Of a DNA stretch of 64,000 nucleotides, positions 52,315 through 59,823 are shown piece by piece. The translations under genes and the position numbers were made by a program. The notes beneath the pieces were generated by a model. It worked only from the letters and a program-made list of their open reading frames with translations. It made no database searches and was not told the origin of the DNA. Each line of letters begins with the position of its first letter. Position 1 is the stretch's first letter. Source of the stretch: Sphingomonas natans (GTDB lineage: Bacteria > Pseudomonadota > Alphaproteobacteria > Sphingomonadales > Sphingomonadaceae); contig NZ_JAUOTP010000002.1 in the NCBI RefSeq assembly GCF_030546695.1, positions 310,001 to 374,000 on the forward strand, written 5' to 3'.

Positions 52315-53691
52315 ATGACGACGCGCTCCGCCGACACTGGCCCCGACCCTCTCATCGAAGGGCGCGACGATCTGATCGGCGTGTTCGTCAAGGGCGAGAA
52401 GCCCAAGGACAGGTGGCGGATCGGCACCGAGCACGAGAAGTTCGTCTACTGGACTGACGGCAGCCACCGCGCCCCCTCCTACGAGGAGAAAGGCGGAATC
52501 CACGCGCTGTTGATCGGGATGACCAAGTTCGGCTGGGAGCCGGTCTATGAGGGCGAGAATATCATCGCTCTCTCCGGCCCCGACGGCGCGATCAGCCTGG
52601 AACCGGCCGGGCAGTTCGAGCTGTCCGGCGCGCCGCTCGACAATCTGCACGAGACCTGCGCCGAGACCGGGCGGCATCTCGCCCAGGTCAAGGAGATCGG
52701 CGACAAGCTCGGCATCGGCTTCCTGGGCCTTGGCTTCTGGCCCGACAAGACGCGCGCCGAACTGCCGATCATGCCCAAGGGCCGCTACGAGATCATGCTG
52801 CGCCACATGCCGCGCGTCGGATCGCTCGGGCTCGACATGATGCTGCGCACCTGCACGATCCAGACCAACCTCGATTATTCGAGCGAGGCGGACATGGTGA
52901 AGAAATTCCGCGTGAGCCTTGCGTTGCAGCCGCTCGCGACCGCGCTCTTCGCGAATTCGCCCTTCACCGAGGGCAAGCCCAACGGCTATCTGAGCTACCG
53001 CAGCCACATCTGGACCGACACCGATCCGCACCGCACGGGCATGCTGCCGTTCGTGTTCGAGGACGGCTTCGGTTACGAGCGCTACACCGATTACATGTTG
53101 AACGTGCCGATGTACTTCGCCTTCCGCAACGGGGGCTATGTCGACGCGTCGGGGCTCGATTTCCGCGACTTCCTCGCCGGCAAGCTGCCGGTCCTGCCGG
53201 GCGAGACGCCCCGCGTCGCCGACTGGGTCGATCACCTGTCGACCGCCTTCCCCGAGGTGCGCCTCAAATCCTATCTCGAGATGCGCGGCGCCGATGGCGG
53301 CCCGTGGAACAAGATCTGCGCGCTGCCGGCCTTCTGGGTCGGCCTGCTGTACGACGATCAGGCGCTGGATGCAGCGTGGGACGAGATCAAGCACTGGACG
53401 ATCGAGGACCACAACCGCATCCGCGAGCAGGTGCCGCGGCTCGGTCTCGCCACGCAGGGCCCGCGCGGGCGCAATTTCCAGGAACTGGGCAAGCGCATCC
53501 TCGACATCGCGCATGCGGGGCTTGCCGCGCGCAATCGCCTCAATGCGGCGGGCGACAACGAGACGGGCTTCCTCGATCCGCTGCGGGAGATCGTCGCCTC
53601 GGGGAAGGTGCCGGCGCAGCGCCTGCTGGATCTTTACGAAGGCGAGTGGGCGGGCGATCTGTCGCGCATCTATGCGGACATGAGCTTCTAG
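52315..53691 (+). CDS. gshA: Glutamate-cysteine ligase, plant/alphaproteobacterial type
   Basis: 458 residues. The class-3 GCL pattern is clear: RWRIGTEHEKFVYW, ALSGPDGAISLEPAGQFELSGAPLDNLHET, GFWPDKTRAELPIMPKGRYEIM, TCTIQTNLDYSSEADM and MRGADGGPWNKICALPAFWVGLLYD. It joins L-glutamate and L-cysteine in the first step of glutathione synthesis. ATG 52315 gives the usual short N-terminus; no good ribosome site is visible. It is divergent from ccdAB, 91 bases away. Confidence 0.94.
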   Translation: MTTRSADTGPDPLIEGRDDLIGVFVKGEKPKDRWRIGTEHEKFVYWTDGSHRAPSYEEKGGIHALLIGMTKFGWEPVYEGENIIALSGPDGAISLEPAGQFELSGAPLDNLHETCAETGRHLAQVKEIGDKLGIGFLGLGFWPDKTRAELPIMPKGRYEIMLRHMPRVGSLGLDMMLRTCTIQTNLDYSSEADMVKKFRVSLALQPLATALFANSPFTEGKPNGYLSYRSHIWTDTDPHRTGMLPFVFEDGFGYERYTDYMLNVPMYFAFRNGGYVDASGLDFRDFLAGKLPVLPGETPRVADWVDHLSTAFPEVRLKSYLEMRGADGGPWNKICALPAFWVGLLYDDQALDAAWDEIKHWTIEDHNRIREQVPRLGLATQGPRGRNFQELGKRILDIAHAGLAARNRLNAAGDNETGFLDPLREIVASGKVPAQRLLDLYEGEWAGDLSRIYADMSF

Positions 53692-53712
53692 CGGCGGGCG
53701 CCGTCGGCGGGT

Positions 53713-53973
53713 CTAGCGGCTGCCCACCGCGCGCCGGTGAACCCCGTTCACCAGAGCATCGAGCCGGCCGCCCGAAATTTCCTCGCCGCCGCCGCGCCAG
53801 ATCCGGAAGAAGCCGCGATTCTCGGACGGGCACAGGATCGCCTGCCCGATCGCCTCAAACAACGTGCCGGCGCCTTCGGTAAGGATCGGCAATCCGCCGC
53901 GGCGGACGCATTCCGGCTCGTTATCCCGGCGCCAGGTGACCCGCTCGTCCATGTCCAGCGGAGAGAATGACAT
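53713..53973 (-). CDS. Small conserved-looking protein of unknown function
   Basis: 86 residues, no signal peptide. Notable segments are MSFSPLDMDERVTWRRDNEPECVRRGGLPIL and GFFRIWRGGGEEISGGRLDALVNGVHRR. The coding look comes mainly from composition; I cannot name a family. It is convergent with gshA, with stops about 20 bases apart, and its start lies 41 bases upstream of the tRNA-Gly 3' end. Confidence 0.55.
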   Translation of the reverse strand: MSFSPLDMDERVTWRRDNEPECVRRGGLPILTEGAGTLFEAIGQAILCPSENRGFFRIWRGGGEEISGGRLDALVNGVHRRAVGSR

Positions 53974-54013
53974 TGGGTCTGCTCCCGATCCTTGGCCGCG
54001 CGTCTTCCAGGGC

Positions 54014-54087
54014 TGGAGCGGGTAGCGGGAATCGAACCCGCGTATGAAGCTTGGAAGGCTACCGCTCTACCATTGAGCTATACCCGC
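54014..54087 (-). tRNA. tRNA-Gly (anticodon TCC)
   Basis: 74 bases on the minus strand including encoded CCA. Acceptor GCGGGTA pairs with TACCCGC; D arm TAGCTCAATGGTAGAGC; anticodon loop CTTCCAA with TCC; T arm GCGGG-TTCGATT-CCCGC. A complete cloverleaf. Confidence 0.94.
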
Positions 54088-54219
54088 GCGCCGCGAGCGC
54101 TCCTGCCATCCAAGGGCGCCGCGCGTCAACGCGCTAAATCGTCCTGCCGCATCGTTGCGGAACCGTTGCTTGGCCGATGCGTCTGCCTCCCGCTCCCATC
54201 TGGGGCAGGAGACTCCTGA

Positions 54220-54444
54220 ATGTCCATCAAGGCTTTTTTCGCGGCGGCCGGCCTCGTCGTCGCGACCGCAGCAATCGTACCCGCAGCGGTCTCGGCGCAG
54301 GGCATGCATCGCGACGATCATCGCGGCCCCGGCGGCCCGATGGTCCGTCACGATAACCGCCGCGACATGCGCCACAATATGCGCCGTCGCCCGGTTTGCC
54401 GCGTAACGTGGGTGCATCATCGCAAGGTTCGCCGCTGCCGCTAA
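54220..54444 (+). CDS. Small secreted His/Arg-rich protein
   Basis: 74 residues. GGAGACTCCTGA precedes ATG 54220. Signal peptide 1-26 (ending AVSAQ). The mature 48 residues are extremely His, Arg and Asp rich (MHRDDHRG, RHDNRRDMRHNMRRR), ending with two cysteines in VCRVTWVHHRKVRRCR. Such small basic His-rich periplasmic proteins are common in sphingomonads; metal binding is plausible but untested. Confidence 0.68.
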   Translation: MSIKAFFAAAGLVVATAAIVPAAVSAQGMHRDDHRGPGGPMVRHDNRRDMRHNMRRRPVCRVTWVHHRKVRRCR

Positions 54445-54553
54445 GCGACCTTCGCCGTGCTGGCGGGCCGAGCGAATGACGCTCGCCCGCCGGCCGGGGT
54501 TGACGGCCCGCACCGGCTTCGCCAATGAGCCGCCTCCTTCGGGACAAGCCTCT

Positions 54554-54639
54554 GGACAGGTGGCCGAGTGGTTAAAGGCAGCAGACTGTAAATCTGCCCG
54601 TGCAAGCGTACGCTGGTTCGAATCCAGCCCTGTCCACCA
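54554..54639 (+). tRNA. tRNA-Tyr (anticodon GTA)
   Basis: 86 bases with encoded CCA and a long variable arm, as expected for a class II tRNA. Acceptor GGACAGG pairs with CCTGTCC; anticodon loop CTGTAAA with GTA; T arm GCTGG-TTCGAAT-CCAGC. Confidence 0.94.
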
Positions 54640-54696
54640 GAGCTTCGAAATCGGCCCTCCCGATGAACCGAAGCGCCGGTCGCGGATTGAGCCGAC

Positions 54697-55323
54697 ATGG
54701 CCCGCACCCGCAAACTTCCGACCAAGCCCACGTCGCGGACCGCGATCGAGCAGGCCGATCTCGTCACGGCGCACAAAGCCGGGCAATGGCGCGATCATCC
54801 GATCATCAAGCGTCTCGGGACGCTGAGCGAACTGGCCGACCAGCCGCAGCTCTATGCGATCTGCGCATCGACGGTGGCGATCGGCGTGCTGCGCGGTAAC
54901 GGACGGCTGGCGCGCGCCGGGCTGCGGATGCTGGCCGCGGAATGGCTGGCCACCAAGGCCAAGAGCTTCATCAAGCATCGCGTGGATCGCTCCCGTCCGC
55001 ACGTGCCCGTCAATGGCGGGCATTATCGCATGCAGACTGGCCATAGCCACGAGAGCGCGCTCAACTCTTTTCCGTCCGGCCATACGGCGGGCGCCGTCGC
55101 GGTCGCGCGCGCTTATGCCAGCGAATATCCCGAACATGCCGGCCGCGCCGCGGCGATCGCCATCTTCGTCGGCGCGATCCAGATCCCGCGCTGCGCGCAT
55201 TTCGTGAGCGACGTCGGCGCAGGCGCGGCGATCGGCCTGGCGGCCGGATCGCTCGCCGCAAAGAAGACGGGCCAGCCGACCGACGAGGCTTCGGCGCAGA
55301 TGGGCTCGCGCTCGGGGCGATGA
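54697..55323 (+). CDS. PAP2 family membrane phosphatase
   Basis: 208 residues. All three PAP2 motifs are present: KHRVDRSRP (about 89-97), FPSGHTAGA (about 126-134) and RCAHFVSDVGAG (about 168-179), with the catalytic histidines. Hydrophobic segments between them indicate an inner-membrane enzyme. Likely substrates are phosphatidic acid, undecaprenyl diphosphate or related lipid phosphates. It follows tRNA-Tyr by 57 bases and precedes rlmB by 18 bases on the same strand. Confidence 0.88.
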   Translation: MARTRKLPTKPTSRTAIEQADLVTAHKAGQWRDHPIIKRLGTLSELADQPQLYAICASTVAIGVLRGNGRLARAGLRMLAAEWLATKAKSFIKHRVDRSRPHVPVNGGHYRMQTGHSHESALNSFPSGHTAGAVAVARAYASEYPEHAGRAAAIAIFVGAIQIPRCAHFVSDVGAGAAIGLAAGSLAAKKTGQPTDEASAQMGSRSGR

Positions 55324-55341
55324 CGCGCTAATCGCCCCGGC

Positions 55342-56088
55342 ATGCGCCGTGGTCATCGTCCTTCCCAGCCCGTTTCCGGAAAGCCTCGCTTCTGGGGCCG
55401 TCATGCCGTCTCCGCGGCTCTCGCCAATCCCGAGCGGACGATCCGCCGGATCTGGGCGACGCGCGAGGCCGCCGCCTCGTTCGGCGCGTTTCCCGAGAGC
55501 GTGCCGATGAGCTTCGCCGAGGTCACCGATCTCGCGCGGCTCGTGCCGAGCGATGCGCCGCATCAGGGCATCGTCATCGAGGTCGATCCGCTCGAGGATA
55601 TCTGGCTGGTCGATCTGCTGGAGCGCGGCGCGGGCAATGATCGCCCGCTTGTGATCCTCGATCAGGTGACCGATCCGCACAATGTCGGCGCGGTGCTGCG
55701 CTCGGCCGCCGCCTTCAACGCGCTCGGCATCGTCACGCAGGACCGGCATGCGCCGCCCGAATCGGGGGCGCTCGCGCGCTCGGCATCCGGCGCGCTAGAA
55801 TTCGTGCCGTGGGTCCGCGTCGTCAATCTCGCGCGTTCGCTCGGCGAGATCAGCGAAGCGGGCTTCTGGCGGATCGGGCTGACCGGCACCGGCCGCCGCA
55901 CCTTCGCCGAGGCGATCGGCACATCGCGGATCGCCTTGGTGCTCGGCGCCGAGGGCGAGGGCATGCGCCAGAATACCGAGGCGCATTGCGACGAACTCGC
56001 CAAGCTGCCGATCAGTCCGCTGGTGGAAAGCCTGAACATCTCGAACGCCGCCGCCATAGCGCTGTACGCGCTGGCGACGCGGGGGTGA
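55342..56088 (+). CDS. rlmB: 23S rRNA (guanosine(2251)-2'-O)-methyltransferase
   Basis: 248 residues. SpoU/TrmH family: FWGRHAVSAALANP at the N-terminal substrate-binding domain, then LVILDQVTDPHNVGAVLRSAAAF, IALVLGAEGEGMRQNT and PLVESLNISNAAAIALY, the three conserved motifs of the knotted S-adenosylmethionine site. It modifies G2251 in the ribosomal P loop. The N-terminal basic stretch (MRRGHRPSQPVSGKPR) is usual for sphingomonad members. Confidence 0.9.
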   Translation: MRRGHRPSQPVSGKPRFWGRHAVSAALANPERTIRRIWATREAAASFGAFPESVPMSFAEVTDLARLVPSDAPHQGIVIEVDPLEDIWLVDLLERGAGNDRPLVILDQVTDPHNVGAVLRSAAAFNALGIVTQDRHAPPESGALARSASGALEFVPWVRVVNLARSLGEISEAGFWRIGLTGTGRRTFAEAIGTSRIALVLGAEGEGMRQNTEAHCDELAKLPISPLVESLNISNAAAIALYALATRG

Positions 56089-56096
56089 TTTCTCGC

Positions 56097-56414
56097 TTAG
56101 TCCTCTTCGGCGATCCGCACGGCGAGCCCGTCGACGGCGGCGCTGAAGGGCACCTGGCAGGAGAGGCGCGAGGTCTCGTCGCGGAAGTCGGAACTGTCGA
56201 GCAGGTCGTTCTCGTCCTCGCTCATTGCCGGCAATCGGTCGGCGAAGGCCGGATCGACATGGATGTGGCAGGTCGCGCACGAGCAGCAGCCGCCGCACAG
56301 AGCGAGCAGCTCATCGATGCCCGCGTCGCGGATGACCTCCATCACCGACAGCCCCTCTTCGCCCTCGATCTCCTGCGTGGTTCCATCGCGCAGCGTGACG
56401 ATCAGCTTGGGCAT
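56097..56414 (-). CDS. [2Fe-2S] ferredoxin, adrenodoxin type
   Basis: 105 residues. Ligands fit C-x5-C-x2-C-x36-C: Cys40, Cys46, Cys49 and Cys86, in [16 protein letters not shown] and RLSCQV. The [32 protein letters not shown] start and the [16 protein letters not shown] end are typical of alphaproteobacterial ferredoxins that serve P450s, Fe-S assembly or aromatic oxygenases. No partner gene is adjacent, so the electron acceptor is unknown. It is convergent with rlmB and divergent from the glycosylase. Confidence 0.92.
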   Translation of the reverse strand: MPKLIVTLRDGTTQEIEGEEGLSVMEVIRDAGIDELLALCGGCCSCATCHIHVDPAFADRLPAMSEDENDLLDSSDFRDETSRLSCQVPFSAAVDGLAVRIAEED

Positions 56415-56488
56415 GTGCGGGCTCCGAAATATGTAGCTTTGCGGCGCTCCTATGGCGGCGGATGCGGCGACGCAAGCGTAGGTGCGGC

Positions 56489-57133
56489 ATGGGCCTGAAC
56501 GCCAAGGATCTGCGCAAGGGGCTCGATGCGCTCGCCCGGATCGAGCCCGCCTTCGCGAGCGGATTGGCGGCGTTCGGCTATCCCGACACGCGGATCAGCG
56601 CGCCCGGCCATGTCAGCCTGCTGCGGACGATCGTGGGCCAGCAGGTCTCGACCGCATCGGCCAATGCGATCTACGGACGCCTCGAAGCGCTGATCGGCCC
56701 GGAGATGGATCCGGCCAAGCTGGCCGCGACGCCCGATGAGGATCTGCGCGCGGTGGGCCTGTCGCGCCAGAAGATCTCCTATGTGAAGAGCCTTGCCGGG
56801 CTGATCGCGAGCGGCGAGCTCGATCTTGCGCACCTCCCGGCCGACGATGAGGAAGCGATCGCGCAGCTGACCAAGATCAAGGGCATCGGCCGCTGGTCGG
56901 CCGAAATCTACCTGCTGTTCGCCGAGGGTCGGCCGGACATCTGGCCGGCGGGCGATCTCGCCGTGCAGATCGAGATCGGGCATCTGCTGGGACAGGAAGA
57001 GCGACCCGCCGAGAAGCTGGTGCGCAGCCTCTCGGAAGCGTGGCGGCCCCATCGCGGCGCGCTCGCGATCTTCGCCTGGCACCATTATGGGCGCCGGCTC
57101 TCCGCCAAGGGCGCGGACAAGGCCCCGATCTAG
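56489..57133 (+). CDS. DNA-3-methyladenine glycosylase II-type base excision enzyme
   Basis: 214 residues, HhH-GPD family. The hairpin [11 protein letters not shown] is at 129-139 and the catalytic Asp156 is in [30 protein letters not shown] is the characteristic early helix. It removes alkylated purines in the cytoplasm. The small size and lack of an N-terminal beta domain place it with the short Mag1/AlkA-like enzymes, not full-length AlkA. ATG 56489 gives the family start. Confidence 0.88.
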   Translation: MGLNAKDLRKGLDALARIEPAFASGLAAFGYPDTRISAPGHVSLLRTIVGQQVSTASANAIYGRLEALIGPEMDPAKLAATPDEDLRAVGLSRQKISYVKSLAGLIASGELDLAHLPADDEEAIAQLTKIKGIGRWSAEIYLLFAEGRPDIWPAGDLAVQIEIGHLLGQEERPAEKLVRSLSEAWRPHRGALAIFAWHHYGRRLSAKGADKAPI

Positions 57134-57155
57134 GGGCGGGCGGTGTTCAGATGAT

Positions 57156-57243
57156 CCGTTTGCACTGAGCTTGTCGAAGTGCCGTTCTTCCTTCGACCGT
57201 CGCGAAGAAGGACCGTGCTTCGACAGGCTCAGCACGAACGGGG
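57156..57243. repeat. Extragenic palindrome, CTTCGACAAGCTCAGCAC family, copy 4
   Basis: CCGTTTGCACTGAGCTTGTCGAAGTGCCGTTCTTCC is mirrored by AAGGACCGTGCTTCGACAGGCTCAGCACGAACGG, with TTCGACCGTCGCGAA in the centre. It sits between the convergent glycosylase and nucleotidyltransferase genes. Confidence 0.75.
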
Positions 57244-57265
57244 GCGAGGAGCCGCTGCCTTATGC

Positions 57266-58051
57266 TCACCCCCTCGCCGCCAATATCTGCTCGGCCAACG
57301 CGTGGTCGCTCGGCTTGTCGACGTCGATGCCGGCCTCGGCGAAAGGCAAAGCCACGGGCCGCGCGACCATACCGACCTTGCGGCCGACCGCGAGCATCGC
57401 CGCGTCCAGCGTGATCGTCCGCGTCAGCGCACGCAATGCGAGCCACGGGCCGAAATGCGCGATCAGCTTCACCGCTTTCTTGCGATCGCGTTCGACCTCG
57501 CTCCACAGGGTGAGCGCGGCCATCGCCCGATCGGAGCGGAGCACGAACAGGTTCGCGCCCGACCAGGCCTCGCCCCTGAACTTGAGCCAGGTGCGCTGGT
57601 TGCCGGGATAGGCCGCGAGCAAGGTCCGCCGGCCGACAACGCCGACCGCCACATCCGCGTCCGCCCCGCTGGCGAGCATCGCCTCGATCATCGGCACGGT
57701 CAGCAGGGGATGGTCGGCGGTCGTGACCAGCACTGGCCAGGGCGCGGTGGCGCTGCCGGCAATCGCGGCGACGCTGGTGGCAATCCCCGAGTCCGAATGG
57801 GCCGTCTCGATGCGCGGCTCGTCCGCCAGCCACGCGCAATCGCCGTCGAACAATAGCTCGGGCGACTGCGCCATGACGATCACGCGGCCGATCTCGGGCA
57901 CGGCGAGCAGGGTCCGCGCGACGCGGCTCAGCATCGCCTCGCCCCCGACCTTGACCTTCGCCTTCCAGCTTTCGCCGAACGCATGCGCGAGCGGATCGAC
58001 GCCGGGCCGCTGGCCCGCGAGCAGGATCGCCGTCCAGACGGGATCGCTCAT
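57266..58051 (-). CDS. MobA-like nucleotidyltransferase
   Basis: 261 residues, GT-A type NTP-transferase fold: AILLAGQRPG replaces the usual LAGGxSxRMG loop, followed by KVKVGGEAMLSRV, VLVTTADHPLLTVPMI (the metal-binding Asp) and FAEAGIDVDKPSDHALAEQIL at the end, a pattern common in phosphosugar or phosphoalcohol nucleotidyltransferases. ATG 58051 overlaps the stop of the CDP-alcohol transferase gene as ATGA. By context it may make the CDP-activated substrate for its neighbour, as IPCT does for DIPP synthase; this is inference. Confidence 0.78.
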   Translation of the reverse strand: MSDPVWTAILLAGQRPGVDPLAHAFGESWKAKVKVGGEAMLSRVARTLLAVPEIGRVIVMAQSPELLFDGDCAWLADEPRIETAHSDSGIATSVAAIAGSATAPWPVLVTTADHPLLTVPMIEAMLASGADADVAVGVVGRRTLLAAYPGNQRTWLKFRGEAWSGANLFVLRSDRAMAALTLWSEVERDRKKAVKLIAHFGPWLALRALTRTITLDAAMLAVGRKVGMVARPVALPFAEAGIDVDKPSDHALAEQILAARG

Positions 58052-59115
58052 CCCAGCCAGCTCTTCACGGGCCGCCCGCGCGCGCGCCAGATCAACGCCT
58101 GGAGGAGCTGGACGAGATGGACGGCGAGCGAGGCGATCGTCCAGACCGCGACCGCGATCAGCCCCCAGTCGGGTCGACCGATGAGCAGAAAGGCCGTCAG
58201 GATCGGCATGTTCGGATTGCGCCGCGCGGTGATCAGCCGGAACCAGCTGTCGAAGCGCCGCCAGACGTGGATGTGGATGCCGAACAGAGCGATGAACGCC
58301 CCTTCGATCAGCCTTTGCACGATATAACCGCCGAGGATCGCGACCATGCACGCCCAGAAGACATGGTCGGTGAGCGGCCGGCCATAAGCGACGAGGCCGA
58401 CTCCCCAGCCATACCACCAGAAGGGCGGGTGAACGAGATCCATGCCGTGATCGAAGACATTGCCCCAGGCCGACGAGGTGATCGTGCAGCGCGCAAGCTT
58501 CCCATCGACCGTATCGAGGATCATCATGAACAGGCCCGCGGCGAGCCCCGGCCAGTAATCGCCGGTGAAGAAGCACCAGGTGGCGATCACGCAGAAGACC
58601 GCGCTGACCGTCGTCACCTGATTGGGGGTGACTCCCCACCGCGCGCACCAGCGCGTCATGTGGAACGCCCATTCGGGCCACATATATTTGGTCAGGATAT
58701 CGGTGACGCCCTTATAGGCACCCCAATAGCTCGCCCGCTCGATCGCCCCGACCGAAGCGGGGGTCAGCTTTTCGAGGAACGGCCGCTCGCGCTTGCGCAG
58801 CGTCTGGTTCTCGAGCTCGGTCGTTTCCTGCGGGATCGCGTCCAAAGCGTGCGGATCGGGGCGCTCGGCGGTGACATGCGCGATGACCGGAACGCCGTCG
58901 CGCGTGATCGCATGGCCCGGGCGCGCCGCGGCATATTTCAGCCACAGCGGATCGAACACATAATCGAGATCGACGATCAGCGCGTCGCCGCCTGCCGCCG
59001 CCTCCGCCAGATCGAACCCCTGCGCGGCGGCGATGCGCCGCAGCCGCTCATGCGTCGAAAGGCCCCAGATTGGTGTCGCGTTCTCACCCGTCGGCACCAG
59101 CGGCGGAAAACTCAT
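58048..59115 (-). CDS. CDP-alcohol phosphotransferase with an extra N-terminal domain
   Basis: 355 residues. The CDP-alcohol phosphotransferase motif is perfect: DTVDGKLAR (201-209), Gly218, Asp222 and Asp226 (D-x2-DG-x2-AR-x8-G-x3-D-x3-D). About six membrane helices surround it (VTTVSAVFCVIATWCFF, GLAAGLFMMIL, VFWACMVAILGGYIV and others). Residues 1-135 form a soluble domain of unclear identity (TPIWGLSTHERLRRIAA, DALIVDLDYVFDPLWLKYAA), recalling the fused N-terminal half of inositol-phosphate cytidylyltransferase/DIPP synthases but without its nucleotide loop. It should join an alcohol or lipid to CDP-activated phosphoalcohol. It overlaps genes on both sides by ATGA. Confidence 0.82.
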   Translation of the reverse strand: MSFPPLVPTGENATPIWGLSTHERLRRIAAAQGFDLAEAAAGGDALIVDLDYVFDPLWLKYAAARPGHAITRDGVPVIAHVTAERPDPHALDAIPQETTELENQTLRKRERPFLEKLTPASVGAIERASYWGAYKGVTDILTKYMWPEWAFHMTRWCARWGVTPNQVTTVSAVFCVIATWCFFTGDYWPGLAAGLFMMILDTVDGKLARCTITSSAWGNVFDHGMDLVHPPFWWYGWGVGLVAYGRPLTDHVFWACMVAILGGYIVQRLIEGAFIALFGIHIHVWRRFDSWFRLITARRNPNMPILTAFLLIGRPDWGLIAVAVWTIASLAVHLVQLLQALIWRARGRPVKSWLG

Positions 59116-59744
59116 TCGCTTTTGCCCCAGATACGCAGGAACGCCTCGACCGCGGTTTCGACATCCCGTCCGGGCGTCGAACTCGGCCCGCCGACGCGAT
59201 GCCAGATCACGTCCGAAAAGCAGCCCGCCTGGCACAGCGACAGGAATTGGCGGGCCGCGATCTCCGAATCTCCCACGCGCAATCGCCCCGTCGCCATCTC
59301 ATCCGCGATATAGCGGGCGAGCCTCTCCCGCGTACGCGCCGGGCCGCGTTCGTAAAAGGCCTTGGCGAGCGCGGGAAAGCGATGCCCCTCGCAGGCAATC
59401 ATCCGCTTCAGCGCGCGCGCATCCTCCGACAGGATCTTGGCGAGGAAGACGTCGCCGAAGCGCTTCAGCGTCGCACCGGTGCCGCCTCCGGTCAGAAGCG
59501 CCTCATCGAGCGCCTCGCTGAAATCGCCGACGAGGCGATCGACGAACGCCTGGAACAGATCCTCCTTCGAGGGAAAATGGCTCCACAAGGTCGTCTTCGA
59601 TCCGCCGCAGCGCGCCGCGATCGTCGACATCGACGTCTCGGCGAATCCCTGCTCGAGGAAAGAGCGCTTGGCGATATCGATGATCGCCTCGCGCCTGTCC
59701 TCCTTGCGCCGGCTGCGCTGATCCCTCGTGGTGATATCCGACAT
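59112..59744 (-). CDS. TetR family repressor
   Basis: 210 residues. The TetR helix-turn-helix is at ~15-65 (AIIDIAKRSFLEQGFAETSMSTIAARCGGSKTTLWSHFPSKEDLF). The C-terminal ligand domain belongs to the AcrR-like group (ILSEDARALKRMIACEGHRFP). A near-palindrome begins 3 bases upstream of its ATG and a second copy covers the start of the divergent efflux operon, so it probably represses both. It is also the first gene of a coupled operon with the CDP-alcohol transferase and nucleotidyltransferase, an unusual pairing for a pump repressor. Confidence 0.9.
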   Translation of the reverse strand: MSDITTRDQRSRRKEDRREAIIDIAKRSFLEQGFAETSMSTIAARCGGSKTTLWSHFPSKEDLFQAFVDRLVGDFSEALDEALLTGGGTGATLKRFGDVFLAKILSEDARALKRMIACEGHRFPALAKAFYERGPARTRERLARYIADEMATGRLRVGDSEIAARQFLSLCQAGCFSDVIWHRVGGPSSTPGRDVETAVEAFLRIWGKSE

Positions 59745-59747
59745 AAC

Positions 59748-59823
59748 GATACTATACAGTACACTTTCCTGTTGACAAGCCGCGGGCCGAAGCGCAGGCG
59801 CCGCAACCGTACTCTATGGTATC
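59748..59823. promoter_or_regulatory. Two TetR operator candidates flanking the divergent promoter
   Basis: Site 1, GATACTATACAGTAC (59748-59762), and site 2, GTACTCTATGGTATC (59809-59823), are inverted copies agreeing at 13 of 15 positions; each contains a near-palindrome of the form ACTrTAyAGT. Site 2 includes the ATG (59816) of the outer-membrane factor gene. For the TetR gene a promoter TTGTCA (59778-59773) -16- TATAGT (59756-59751) can be read on the minus strand, with the -10 inside site 1. Sites are inferred from symmetry. Confidence 0.6.

Noticed and set aside
54014-54639. The tRNA-Gly/tRNA-Tyr region as an integration site of a genomic island
   Set aside because: No partial tRNA 3' duplication, integrase or composition shift is visible nearby; neighbouring genes (rlmB, gshA) are housekeeping.
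59772-59800. TTGACA at 59772 as a plus-strand promoter for the efflux operon
   Set aside because: No -10-like sequence lies 15-19 bases downstream (CAGGCG region). The same bases fit better as the minus-strand -35 (TTGTCA) of tetR.
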